Source: Taudactylus pleione
Taxonomy: Eukaryota > Chordata > Amphibia > Anura > Myobatrachidae
Direction of reading: 5' to 3'
Length of the DNA: 64,000 nt
Assembly: GCA_031769625.1 (NCBI GenBank)
Contig: JAUIMM010000178.1
Span: forward strand, 29,716,001-29,780,000
Program-made: the position numbers and the translations under genes
In this document: positions 1-11,344 of the stretch, in pieces
Position numbering within the stretch: the stretch's first letter is position 1
Layout: the number at the start of each line of letters is the position of its first letter
The notes under the pieces: generated by a model
What the model was told of the DNA's origin: nothing
The model's database searches: none
Seen by the model: only the letters and a program-made list of their open reading frames with translations

Positions 1-267
1 CATTGTATTATTTCTGTTACTACATAAATGGGAAAAAAACAATATAAATGTATGTCTCTCTTTACTGTTACATTGTGGATTTCATGATTTATGGCAACAG
101 ATTTGAGCACATAGTGATAATTGCAATGTTCCAAGCCATTAATTTAACGTGCTACGTATGAGCAGTACTGATATAAGTCACAGGTTTTTATCACTATCCT
201 CATTATGTAATACCTCAGCGAGAGCATCGCCAAGACACACAATTCTAATTTAAATATTACTTTTTAG

Positions 268-422
268 AGTCCAAGTCCACTACTAGATCTAATCGTCCAG
301 AAAGAGCAAACCGCCAAGAAGGACTTGGATGATACACAAGCAGCTGTGAGGCAGCATCTGCAGAAAGAGCTGATGGTGTTTTTTAACACACTAATGCTCT
401 GTTTAGCTTCAGTTACTGATCG
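268..422 (+). CDS. RTTN: Rotatin exon (first in window)
   Basis: The exon lies between a pyrimidine-rich acceptor ending TTTTTAG and a GTAAGT donor. It is 155 bp, starts in phase 0 and ends with two bases of a split Arg codon. The peptide is helical and leucine-rich (for example LLDLIVQKEQ and LQKELMVFFNTLML), as expected for an armadillo/HEAT-like scaffold. The next exon supplies the single base that completes the Arg codon, which supports the borders. Rotatin is a large centriolar and ciliary-base protein needed for centriole elongation and left-right axis formation. The name rests on recalled similarity over the joined exons, strongest in exons 3, 4 and 6; this exon alone would not name the gene. 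Confidence 0.72.
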
Positions 423-2190
423 GTAAGTGCCAACTTGCATTTTAAATCCAGATTTTGAGTATGCTGGATTAGTCACATAGGGCTTTAAGGACATTTGACG
501 TTTCTGTTGATTTATGAACCATTAAGATTGGAACATTTCTTTGCTTGCTTGTTTTTTTATTTTCTTTTTGCCAAGCAGTAAATTAGACACTTTAATGAAC
601 ATTGCTTCTTATTTTTATTCAAATGTTTATATATTTGAAGCTTGAAAATATAACGATGATCATTAGTTCAAGCAGACAGTTAAATACCTTTTCAGACCAG
701 TGTGATGTAGTCTTACTCTTAGAATACATGCCCACTGCTGTTGACTTTAGTTCTAACTATAAAATTTTCCACTTCTCTTCTACTCAATTAACTGAAGTCA
801 CCTGGGGCATCTAAACTTTATTTGTAAGACACTAAGGAATGTTTCGACCTTATAAAGCACAAGGATGTAGACTGAGCGCTTTTATACCGATAGCAGAAAT
901 CCAAGGTGACTTCTAATGTTTGTAATATTTACTGTAGAAATTTGCAGTATTCATTATAATACCCAAGTTTTTCTAATAAAACTAGAGTAATGGTGGATTT
1001 AGATATTAAATACCATTGTTTAACACACTTTTTTTTTTTTTAAAGGCAAAACACATTGCCTTTAATAAAATTAGAGTTTTAAAAACCACTGTTAAATATA
1101 GCACAAAATCTGCAAATTATTAAAAATCATGTTTTTTATAAATAAACCTCCAGAACGAACTGTTCATTCACATATTGTTTCCAGTTGTTTATACATATTC
1201 TACTGTAGGTTAACATCACTTTTGTATTTTTCAGATTTGATTCCATAATGTTACATTAATGAGACAATCAACTTGCGCAACTTAGTTATTTCTTTGAATA
1301 TCTTTATCGGACCCTTTATGACGTGCATATTGTATTAATACACAACATATGCAAAATATCCTTCTCAATGCTCAGTACCCTTTTTCCTGATTTACCTACT
1401 ATATGTGAATACATTGATTCTCTATTACAAAAATAAACAGTACTAAAATATTGAATGGGCTGTCCTTTTACATACAGAATGGTTCCTGTACTCCTGCCAT
1501 CCCCACCATTAGATGTGGTATTTTAACAGAATCTGATTATGTTTATGTAGATATGTAATTGTTTTCATTTGGTCTTAGTAACATCAGGAAGCTGAATATA
1601 TACAGTTTGAAAAATATGCATTGAAGTTATCTTGTTTGTTTTCTTTACAGACAAATCCTTTTTGTAGCGAAATGCAGTTATAAGCGTATTAATGTTACCT
1701 TTTCACTGCTCCATAGTGTTCATATCCCAGCGCAAATGAGAAGTTATGTATACGAATATGGAAGCCATAAATGTTACTAACAATGAAGAATTAATTGTTG
1801 GTTAAGACGGTGTAAAATAATCCTCTTTAATAGCTGAATGCATGCTGCTAAGGAGCCTAAGATATATCTGTTTCTGCAATGGAATGTTGGCAAATAACAA
1901 ATCTAACGATAAAACTGCCTTGCTCGGATGTCCGCTGTTTCTATTTTCACTTCATTCTTAATGGGGTTTTTCATGGTTGATATGTTTTCTAATGGTAATT
2001 AACCTTTAATAAATGATGTATCAAAAATTAAGCTCCATCTATCCGCTCACAGTTTGAAAGGTTCATTACTTTTTTCCTAATTTCTGCAGTCACTTAGGGA
2101 GTTTAGAAATGTAGAAAAAGATTCACTTCTCTCCCTTGGTATCTAAGGAAGTCCTACTCTGTTTGTACTACTGTGATTTGGAAATGGAAC
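423..2190. other. Intron, no recognisable feature
   Basis: AT-rich intronic sequence between the first two exons. I see short homopolymer runs (a T-run near 1030) but no coding frame, structured repeat or known element. Confidence 0.6.
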
Positions 2191-2199
2191 GCCAATGGC

Positions 2200-2706
2200 A
2201 GCAGGCACATGTATTATCACACCACTCACTGCAGCACCATAGAGTATCACTTTGTGTACTCTGATAAATAGACACCAGTAAGTATGCTGCGTAAGCAGTC
2301 TGTGTGTACATCACTCAGTGCAAGACTACAATTCTGTAGTCTGTATGCTGCGTAATCTGTCAGAGTATACGTCATGCCCACTGTTTTGTTGTCTGCTGCC
2401 GCAACAGTCATCATTACTGTGGGAGCATCAACCCACTCCATGCTGGGTGCATATATTCTTCTGAAACCGGTGTAATGTTGGCTACACTCCCACTAGTTTT
2501 GTGTGTCCATATGAACGCCGCCCTATTGATGCTGACAAAACAGCCATGCAACAGAAATAGTGGTGCAGTCAATCTGTCCACACTTGCAATCCCCTTCTGT
2601 GCTATGCCGACTTCGCTGCATGTGCAGTCGCCAGACACATGCACAGTATGCTGAAATCCACAATATTGTCCGCAGGCCTGCTTGGGTCCAACTCTGAATC
2701 AGGCCC
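2200..2706. repeat. Degraded MITE-like fragment with CTCTGAATCAGGCCC end
   Basis: The right end at 2692-2706 (CTCTGAATCAGGCCC) matches the terminal motif of intact MITEs at 24625-25210 and 25551-26130. The body contains short repeats (TATGCTGCGTAA twice, near 2283 and 2345). A matching left end was not found, so the left border is a guess. Confidence 0.35.
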
Positions 2707-3357
2707 CTCTTGTCTAGATTACGACCACAACAGTGAGAAAAATAAAGTGTTACAGATTTCAGGTAGAGATATGGTTCTGCCTACAAATGCCTTGTAAAAC
2801 ATGTTTGATTCCTATATTTAATAGCTGCTCAATTACTTTGTAAAGCCAAACAAATATTGTGATTATTTTTTTCATGATTTGGCCACAAGGGCAACATTTT
2901 ATTTGTCATATACAGTACAGTGATTGTGGATCCTAACTAAAATTGAGGTTTATTTTCTGGTCATTCTATTTTCCATTAAATAAACTGAATGGATTAGATC
3001 ATGCAACCAAATCCTCAACATTACAAAAGTTTTACAAATGGAGTAATATAGCTACAGTACAAGTGTATTATAATGTATGCAATAGATAGTTTGTATTTTA
3101 AGATGGAAGAGGCCATATAAATATTCTTTTTGTTACCATTTAGTTAGAAATATGTGGCAAAAGTGACCATCGACTTATGGTTTGTATCCCTCTTAGAGGG
3201 GTTATATGATCTAGTAACTAAGCAATGTTAGTTTGGGTGTTAGTAGTTTACTTGCTAAGTTAGGTTAGTACCATAAAAACATTGCTTCATCACCAATAGA
3301 TAATTTAGGTATTGTCATTTATGTAGCATTTTCTAACAAGTCACCTTCATTCAATAG

Positions 3358-3577
3358 GAAATGTTTGGTTCTTGCTGGATCATTCAGGACACAACTAGCC
3401 CTGCAATTGTTACACTGTTTGAAAGTGTCAGATGCTCCGCATTTTTATGGGCTCCCATCTTTGGCCAGAACTCTGAGAGGAATGGGCCATGTCACATCAC
3501 TGCCAGGATGGAGCTCACATTGTCCACTGACAGAGCCAATGTCGATCTGTGTGAAGTTATTAACCAGCCTTCTTGAG
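3358..3577 (+). CDS. RTTN: Rotatin exon (second in window)
   Basis: The acceptor TTCAATAG precedes the exon and GTAAGG follows it. It is 220 bp: one base finishes the Arg codon from the previous exon and 73 full codons follow, ending in phase 0. The peptide contains [19 protein letters not shown], then a Gly-Trp-Ser-Ser segment and a final leucine-rich stretch ending LLTSLLE. The frame begins before any ATG, and an overlapping frame beginning at the ATG at 3361 is a shadow. Length, phase and composition agree with an internal exon of an armadillo-type protein; the rotatin name is carried by the linked downstream exons. Confidence 0.75.
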
Positions 3578-3659
3578 GTAAGGGATAATACTGGACTGAA
3601 TCTCTTAGAACTTCTGTTTAGATAGATAGCCAGATAGAAATTCTACTAGATGTTTTCAT

Positions 3660-3930
3660 TGATCAGTGCATAATGGGTTGGGTACAGGATGCTGGCACTT
3701 GGGATCCCGGGGGTCAGAATCCTGATGCCAGCATCAAGGTTAGAATACTGACACTTGTCGGTCAATATCCTAACTCTCCGCCTGCCCTAACACTCCCTCC
3801 CCGGTGCCAGAACTTAACCTCCCACTCCCCGCACCCTAAACCTAACCCTCCCCCCTTAGTGCCTCCCCTTAAAAAGTGGGAGGCACATATAGAAACCGTT
3901 GTAATTCCTACACCGTTCACCTGATTTGGA
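3660..3930. repeat. Member of the GTCGGGATCC / TTAGGC-rich MITE family
   Basis: It starts GGGTTGGGTACAGGATGC and is followed by GGGATCCCGGGGGTCAG-type imperfect palindromes and a block of CCTAAC/CCCTAA motifs (3770-3860). The same layout occurs at 24.1, 26.7 and 57.5 kb, in either orientation. No clear right terminus was found. Confidence 0.5.
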
Positions 3931-4057
3931 TGTAATTTAAATCTGAAGGTCTGCAGTTAAAGCACCTCTTGTTTGTTTCATTTCAAAGCCATTGTGGTGG
4001 TGAATAGAGGCCAAAATATTAAAATTCTGTCAATGTCCCAATATTTATGGACCTGAC

Positions 4058-4064
<7 letters not shown>

Positions 4065-4087
<23 letters not shown>
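4065..4087. repeat. (AT)n microsatellite at the Penelope 3' edge
   Basis: A run of about 11 AT units directly abuts the sequence where the Penelope-like element ends on its 3' side. Confidence 0.85.
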
Positions 4088-4088
<1 letters not shown>

Positions 4089-4234
4089 CAAATCCTGCAG
4101 GGCTACCGTGTTAAAAAAAAAACACAACCGTCTCCGGAGCCCTCCGATAGACCCAGCTCGCATGGAGTTTACATACAGACACTCCTGATACGGCAGCACT
4201 CGGGTAATAAGTCAATACAGGCAGAAATATGCCA

Positions 4235-4317
4235 ACGTTTCGATAGTTTATTCTATCGTCATCAGGGTATAAATATTCATTAAACATCACTCACCTTAAA
4301 TACCCCATACCCTACGT
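4235..4317 (-). ncRNA. Hammerhead-ribozyme-like motif in Penelope 3' region
   Basis: On the minus strand the order is: ACGTA (4317-4313), giving a GUA cleavage triplet; stem I GGGTAT paired with ATACCC; the core CTGATGA; a short stem II GATAG/CTATC closed by AATAAA; the core GAAA; then ACGT, which pairs perfectly with the first ACGT as stem III. Hammerhead motifs in the terminal repeats of Penelope-like elements are established knowledge. One position next to stem I and one next to stem II are not ideally paired, so activity is uncertain. Confidence 0.55.
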
Positions 4318-4559
4318 GCAGCTACAGCAAGCCGGAAGTCGGTGAAGAAGCCCAGTCATGACGTAATTCACCGGCTTCCGTTGTCATGGTGACACAATAA
4401 GCGTACCATCAATCATTATAGCAGCGGAATAAAACTTTATAATTTCCAGGAACAATTCATTTACATTCTGTAGTTAAAGCATATAACAAGGCCAGCAGAA
4501 AACACAACCGGTAAAACACTAATACAGACAATATATAAAGGATACATCTATATAAAAAC

Positions 4560-5246
4560 AATGCAATCCAAGGCTATCATTAAGAACCTTAGGCATTAGC
4601 GTCCCTAACCTAAGGATCCAATTGGACTCACACCTGAGCAATTTCAATGATCTATCGCCGCCCCGCTGGGAAGCTGGAACATGGTCGATTATCATGTATC
4701 AAAGAGAAGCCAAATTGTGGCCGACCTGCACAAAATGCTGTGCCACCGATTGCTCACTATTTCCAGAGTTAATAGCCGCTCTAATTGATGACCGATGTAC
4801 AGCCATTTATTCCCTCAGAGCCCCCAGGGAAAAGTAATCAAATATACAATATATTGAGTAGTGCAACCAAGTCTATATCTGATGTTATAACGTTTCCCAC
4901 TAAGGGAGTGGTAAAAACTGTCCCCTACAGAGAGGTACTGACACGTGAGACAATTCAAGCACTTGTAGCACCCCCCGTTTTTGTTGTAAGAAGTGACCAG
5001 TTCCCATGTATTCCATACCTGTTACATCTGTCTTCATCACCCAATTGCAGATATTTCGTCCGCGTCGATAACGGGGCATAATAAAAGTATCAGCAAGATT
5101 TTAAGCCATATGACTTTTCACAGTGGGCCATAGACATTTTGTCACCTTATGAATACAACCACTGGCTACATTATAATTTACCCAAGGGAGTTTCTTTCTT
5201 TTATTAGATGCCACTCTCGGTCTCAACAATTGTGGTCTAGGGATAG
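4560..5246 (-). pseudogene. Penelope C-terminal part: RT end, linker and GIY-YIG endonuclease region
   Basis: Directly after the L1 target site the minus strand encodes AIPRPQLLRPRVASNKRKKL and YNVASGCIHKVTKCLWPT, the linker found downstream of the RT in Penelope-like proteins. After a damaged stretch comes a region ending with a GGDRSLKLLRCESNWILRL motif (about 4600-4680) and LNDSLGLHCF, the conserved C-terminal part of the GIY-YIG domain, which nicks target DNA. Several stops separate the pieces. A Cys-rich spacer typical of the family is too decayed to place. Confidence 0.65.
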
Positions 5247-5264
5247 CCAATGCTCTCCTTTTAG
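5247..5264. repeat. Target-site duplication, left copy (18 bp)
   Basis: CCAATGCTCTCCTTTTAG here is identical to 12423-12440. The two copies bracket the L1 exactly, and both sit in the Penelope coding frame at the same codons (KRRAL on the minus strand). Confidence 0.9.
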
Positions 5265-5742
5265 TGCAAATTGTATTTATTATAGAAAAATCAATAGAAT
5301 AACAATACAATTACATACAAACAATATCCGGGTCGTTGCCGGTAAAAACAATATAGCAGAAATACGACACTGGAAAATGTCAGAACTCAATCATAAAAAA
5401 TTGCCAGTAGCATCATACAATATCACAACATAAGACCCATTTATATATAAAGAAAAAAAAAGGAAAGAAAACACACAAAAAAGACAAAACACAGGCAGAC
5501 AAGGACATAACTAGACAACAAGGTAAGAGGAGGAAGGAATGGAAGGGAATAGGTATAATAAATCAGGATAAAAAAAAAAAAAAATAGCAGTCACCTCAAG
5601 TTACATAATATAGTTACAGATTTATCAGTACTTAATGGGAAGAAATTAAAAGAAATGTAATGAAAAGTATAGCTGTTGATGAATGTCTGAAGTCTGAACC
5701 CAGTACAAGTGTACAAGAATTATCTTTATATGTTATTAATTA

Positions 5743-6862
5743 TTAATTGATACTAGTCTGGGAAATTGAAGGGCGAAAAGCGGAGAGGATACTTTTAAAT
5801 AACACTGAGTCCTTAAAATCCAACCAGCGACACCAAGTATCTCTAAAGGACTCATAATCACCATCAGCAGAGGACATTATATCGTCCATGTCCATATATA
5901 AATCCAACCTAGTGAACCAATCCATAACTGTTGGAGGAGAGGAGGAGCGCCATTTCACCGGAATAACCGCTTTAGCAGCATTATTCAAGTGACATAATAA
6001 AGTTTTCTTGTACTGTGAGAGGGGCCTTGATGATAGGTGAAACAACCAAAATACCGGCTCTGTAGGGACCTGTTCGCCTAAAATTTTTGCGGAAAGGTTA
6101 AGGACTTCGGTCCAAAAAGGCTGTAGGATAGGACACTGCCACCAGATATGCAATGGATTACCTGGGGCCCCAGAGCAACGCCAGCATATATTCGGGACCC
6201 CAATCCCCATCTTAGAGAGAGTATCTGGGCATCTATACCAACGTGATAACAGTTTATATTGAGTTTCCCGAACCCCAACACTAGGAGAGCACGCGTGAGC
6301 CAACTTAAATATTTTCTCCCACTCATCATCAGTCAGGTCGGCTCCAAGCTCCCGTTCCCATACTTTGGTGAAATTGGGAAGAGAAAGGCTAGCGTCTGCT
6401 AAAAGAAAATTATAAATCAGCAAAATAGTGTGAATTGGGGGGACAGGGCTAATACATAATTGCTCAAATGGCGTACAGGGCAAACAGAGTTTTGGGGGGA
6501 CCAAGAGATTGCAAAAAATGCCGAACCTGAAGATAGCGCCAGTATTCCCGAGAGGGTAGATTCCACCTCCCACAGACCTCGTCAAATGGCACAAAGCTAC
6601 CACCACTCACCAGCTGTCCGAACTTAAACACTCCCGCCGCCAACCAGGGATAAAAAATCTTAATGTCCATACCTGGGAGGAATTGTTCATTAAACAGGAA
6701 TGAGGTGAGGGGGGAGTGAGACGAAGATATCGAGGGGGATTTACGTAGTGTTTTCCAAGAGCTTAAAGTAGGGCCAATGGTAGGGTGAGAAATTTTGGGA
6801 AGGACAGGGAGCCAAGGGGCTATTGATAAAGGGATTTTTAACATCTGATTCTCAATGCGCAC
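5743..6862 (-). pseudogene. L1 ORF2 C-terminal region with Cys-rich motif
   Basis: Two overlapping frames (6862-6464 and 6606-5743) give the C-terminus of ORF2. It contains CWRCSGAPGNPLHIWWQCP (about 6200-6145), the L1-type Cys-x2-Cys...His...Cys motif in the form seen in fish and frog L1s, followed by a helical tail. The frame change near 6500-6600 is a decay event. The region follows the thumb of the RT and is thought to bind RNA. Confidence 0.8.
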
Positions 6863-8620
6863 CCATTGGTATCTGGTCTGGACCAGGACAAGATTCTGTG
6901 TAGAATGCAGGCCTGGTAATAACCTTTAATATTTGGGAGGCGTAGACCTCCACGTTCTTTGTAGCGGAACATAACATCCAATTTCAAACGTGGCCTACTG
7001 CCGCCCCAGACAAATTCTCTAATAAGGGCCTGAACTTCCATAAACCAACGCGGAGGTAGTTGAATTGGGAGGGTTTGCAACAAGTAAAGGATCTTGGGGA
7101 GAGAATTCATTTTGAGAATGCCCAGCCTCCCAAACCATGAGAAGGGTCCTGATTTCCAGAGTCTCAAATCCGAGCGTATCCTGTGCAGGAGGGGAGTAAA
7201 ATTGTCCTCAAACAGGTGAGAGAGATCTCTAGTGAGATTAACTCCTAGATATGTAAATTGGGAAGAGTGCCAGGTGAAAGGAAACGCTGATTTAAGGCCT
7301 GAAACCATCTGTGGGGGGCCATAATATTTAAGGCCACCGATTTTGAATAGTTGACTTTAAAATTGGAGAGATCTCCAAATATCCTAAATTCCTCTACCAA
7401 ATTTGGCAGAGAAACAACAGGATTTGTAATTGTGGCCAATAGATCGTCAGCAAATAAAGCTATATTCATCGTTATGCAACCTAAAGCTAGATACGTTCGG
7501 ATTCAGTCTGATCGACCTTGCCAGAGCCTCCATACAAATAACAAATATCAAGGGGGACAAGGGACAGCCCTGTCTAGTTCCATTATTAATGAAGAAGGAG
7601 TCAGAAAGGGAACCATTAACCTTAATGCGGGCAGAGGGAGAGCTATAAAGAGCAAGAACGCGTTGAAGGCAAATAGGACCTAGGCCCAGGTGTCTCAATA
7701 TTCCAGACATAAAACTCCAGTCTATCCTATCAAATGCCTTCTCGGAGTCTGTAGACAATAGGATGGCTGTAGTGTCAGTGGACGAGATATAGTAAATAAG
7801 GGCTATAATTTTGGATGTATTGTCCCTAGCTTCCCGACCCGGTACAAACCCCACCTGGTCATTATGAATCAAAGAAGGGAGGAAGTGTTTTAATCTATTT
7901 GAGAGAAGTTTCGCATACTATTAATATCTATGTTAAGGAGGGAGATTGGACAATAACTGGGACAGAGGGAGGGGTCCTTGCCTTCCTTAGGGATGACCGT
8001 AATGTGGGATTCTAGGGATTGACCTGAAAAGGGGATCTCATCAGAAACCGAGTTGAAAGCCTCCAACAATGGGGGAGCTAGTTTGTCCTTAAAAGCTTTA
8101 TAGTAATTTATAGAGAAACCGTCAGGGCCAGGACTTTTCCCGGAAGGGGTAGATTTAATAGCTTCTAATAACTCATTTAGAGTGAAAGGTCTCTCTAAGT
8201 CCCCACTGGCAAGGTCGTCCAGGTTAGGAAATCCAATTCTAGTGAGGCAGGCCTCTATAGCCTGTTGTTTTCCAGGAACATCAGGAAAGGCAGAAGGGGC
8301 AGGTAGATTATACAACGCAGAGTAATATGAGCAGAAAGCTTCTGCAATCTTATGGGTATCATGGCAAACTAAACCCCTCCCATCTTTAATAGAAGGGATA
8401 AAGGAATGGGCTCTTTGAGTCCGCAAAGCTCTTGCTTATTGCCCCAACGATAATATCGGTTACGACATTTTCGGAAAGAATGTTTGACCTTGTCTAGTAG
8501 AAGTTTATTTAAAGCCGAACGAGCTTGGACTAAGTCCACATAAACATCAGAGGAAAGGGAGGTTTTGTGAGTAGATTCCAAAACCTGTATTCTCTGCAAT
8601 AAGTGGTCTATCTGTCCCAA
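6838..8620 (-). pseudogene. L1 ORF2 reverse transcriptase domain, frameshifted
   Basis: RT motifs lie in order over at least four frame segments (8620-8369, 8426-7890, 7872-7447, 7469-6838). Seen: SGKSPGPDGFSINYYKAF (RT1-2), DSEKAFDRIDW (motif A, Asp present), RQGCPLSPLIFVICMEAL (motif B) and FADDLL at about 7456-7440 (motif C, both Asp present). Catalytic residues survive but the frame does not. The element would have copied its RNA by target-primed reverse transcription. Confidence 0.88.
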
Positions 8621-8773
8621 CCATTGTTTCTTTAAATAAGAACCAAGTTGGATGCATTTTCCTCTGAGGACACATTTATGGGCTTCCCATATAGTGAGGC
8701 TAGATACATCCGGGGTGGTATTACATTCTAGATAAGTACAATGGCCTCCTCTAGCTGAGATCTACAGTAAGGA

Positions 8774-9552
8774 TCAGACAGAAAGGGACTCATTAAACCG
8801 CCAAGATCTAGAGACTGGATCAGAAAATCCAAGAGAGATTTCCACCCCTACTGGAGCATGGTCAGACCAGGTCGTCACTCCTATAAAAGTGTCTTGTATC
8901 AAATGAAGAAATCTATGGCCAACTAATATGTAATCTATCCTGGAGTAGGACTGATGGGAGCTAGAATAATATGAGTAGTCCCTGTCTGATGGATGGGAAA
9001 TACGCCAGACGTCAGACAGCTGATGAGTGTAAAGCAACCGTCTTACCTTCCTCGATGTTCGGCAAGGGACTGAGGAGGAGCCTGACGAGGTGTCCAGGAG
9101 ATGATCCAGAACCCAGTTAAAGTCTCCACCCACCATCAAGATCCCCTGTTGAAGTGTATCAATTTTATCCAGAACCCTCTCGAGAAAGGTTGGCTGGCCC
9201 TGGTTTGGTGCATAAATATTAACAAACGTAAAAGGTTGATTAAAAATAAAGCACTTAACCAGTAGGCATCTCCCCTCCACCAAGTCATACACCTCAGCAT
9301 TAGTGACAGGCAAATGTTTAGCGAAAAGAATAGCAACACCCTTAGATTTCGATTGGGAAAATTACTATAATATGTTATGGGGTAAAAATTATTACTAAGT
9401 CGGGGAGCAGAGGGGGATTGACGGAAGTGGGTTTCCTGTACAAAAACGAAATCTGCTTTATCCGCATGAAAGGAACGAAGGTCTTGGGTTCTCTTTTCTG
9501 GGATATTCAGTCCCCTGGCATTAATAGAGACTATACGAAGTGAAGCAGCCAT
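8774..9552 (-). pseudogene. L1 ORF2 endonuclease domain
   Basis: The ORF2 start is MAASLRIVSINARGLN (9552), followed by KRTQDLRSFHADKADFVFVQETHF (first 20 residues of interest are KRTQDLRSFHADKADFVFVQ, then the conserved Glu). After a frame change (9313-9136 overlap) come VGGDFNWVLD and, at the C-terminal side, SRIDYILVG and WSDHAPV, the Asp/His pair of exonuclease-endonuclease-phosphatase nucleases. This domain nicks the target DNA. All motif residues are present; only the frame is broken. Confidence 0.85.
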
Positions 9553-10249
9553 ATGTGGAGAGTAGGGCTAAGACTCCATGACAGAGAAGAATATACCTGA
9601 GAAAACAAAAAAATTAATAGAGGGACTACATCAGAGAGAGAGGAAGGAAAGGGAAAAAGGGAAAAAACATGAAGGAGTGAAGGGGAGACATAAAAAACAG
9701 AAATTGCAATAGTATAGCAAAACATTTATGAAAGAAAAAAAAAACGCTGCCGGACAATAAGGGGACCACTAGGGAACCCTTGTCACGGGAAAAATTAGCG
9801 GTAGGGGGCAAACGGGTGGAGTGCCCACGCCATCCAATAAAAAGGAATAAATCACAATCTAATAGAAACACACAATATTATTAATAGAAATGTAATAAAC
9901 ATAATCGCATAACTCCTCATAAAAGAAGTAAACATAGTCAGAATATTTTCGGAAATAGGTAGAGAGAAGACATATAGGAGCAATTTAACTTAAAAAAAAA
10001 AAAAAAAAGGAAAACAAAATATGTAACTCAATTAATCTGATATATCTGACAATAAATGGTCCATGGGACAAGAAAGAAAGAATTAGATAAATGAGAGAGG
10101 TCTAATAAGCCTCCAATAACAAAAGAGGCCCGAGCGGCCCAATTCTAAACATTTCTGTAATAACAATTCTGCAAAAAATAATTAGATGAAAGAGCTAATA
10201 ATGAATATCGCCTCAATGAAGGGGAACCCTCTAATAATCTGAACAAATA

Positions 10250-11344
10250 TCAAGTAGGGTCCGGTGATGGAGAGGAGTCAGGACCTTTAGGTTTCTTTTT
10301 ATGATGCTGTACTTGTTGCCAACGATCTCTCCTCGGATGGCCAGGGGGAGCAGACAGAGGGAGCGAAAAGGCCTGCCAATCAGGAAGAGTAATAAGCTCC
10401 ACGCCCAAGGCAGAGCAGAAATCAGGTAAGTCCTCAGGAGAAGGAAGAACTAGATGTTTACCGGCATGAGTGACCTGTAGAGAGAACGGAAATCCCCATC
10501 TATATTTGATGTCTTGTTTACGCAGAGAGTCTATAAGAGGTTTCAATAACCACCGTTGTTGGAGAGTCCGCCAAGATAGATCCTGAAAAATTTGTAGGCG
10601 GGTACCATTGAACTCCACTTCTTCCAGATTACGCACTTTACGGAGAATCTCCTCTTTTTGTTAAAAGTAGTGAACTCGGCAAATAACGTCTCTTGGACGA
10701 TCAGTTGCAAGCCCCTTCGGACGCAGAGCTCTATGAGCACGATCAAATTCCACGGGATCGTTGGGGCCAAGTTCCAGTATTTCTCCAAAAATTTTATTTA
10801 GGGCGTCAATCAAACCAGCTGGAGGGACATCTTCAGGAAGCCCCCGGACTCGAATATTGTTTCTGCGACCTCTATTGTCCAGATCATCCAGTCTGTTTTG
10901 CATTAACCTCATGTCAGATGCTTGTTGTGAGACCAATTCATGAAGAAGAGATAACTGGTTGTCAACTGATTCTTTTTCCTCTTCAAGAGTAACCATGCAG
11001 GAACCCAGATGCTTAACATCAGCTTGTACTAACGAGATCTGAGTCTGCATTGAGTCCTGGATTCGAGACTCCAGCGCCTGCATGTCTTGTTTAGAGGGTA
11101 AAGATCGGATGTGGGTTAATACTTCTGTGATTTCCCCTCGCAACTGGGACAACTGAGCATGAAGGTCACCGGATGCGGGAGAGCGAGCCATGATGGGAGA
11201 TGAAATCTGCTCGGGTGTGGAGTCAGCAACAGGCGAATCCGCAATATGTGAAATGGACAAATATGAGCGAAGGTTAGGTTGAGAAGAATCGGCCTTTGGT
11301 GTCCGAGGGTCTTTTTTCTGCGAAACTCTCTTGGTCCTGCCCAT
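10250..11344 (-). pseudogene. L1 ORF1 (coiled coil, RRM, C-terminal domain)
   Basis: It starts MGRTKRVSQKKDPRTPKADS (11344), a basic, Ser/Pro-rich head. A coiled coil of about 80 residues follows, then DNRGRRNNIRVRGLPEDV, the RRM start of L1 ORF1 proteins, and DRAHRAL and RPRDVICRVHYF. A frame break near 10640-10661 separates the rest (VEFNGTRLQIFQDLSWRTL), which is the C-terminal nucleic-acid-binding domain. ORF1p trimers coat L1 RNA. The frame break is the only lesion I see, so this ORF is less decayed than ORF2. Confidence 0.88.

Noticed and set aside
3361..3576. 71-residue frame beginning with ATG at 3361
   Set aside because: It overlaps the RTTN exon in the wrong phase; the exon's true frame joins both neighbours.
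5149..5433. 94-residue plus-strand frame near 5.2 kb
   Set aside because: It spans the Penelope/L1 junction and is antisense to the recognised Penelope frame.
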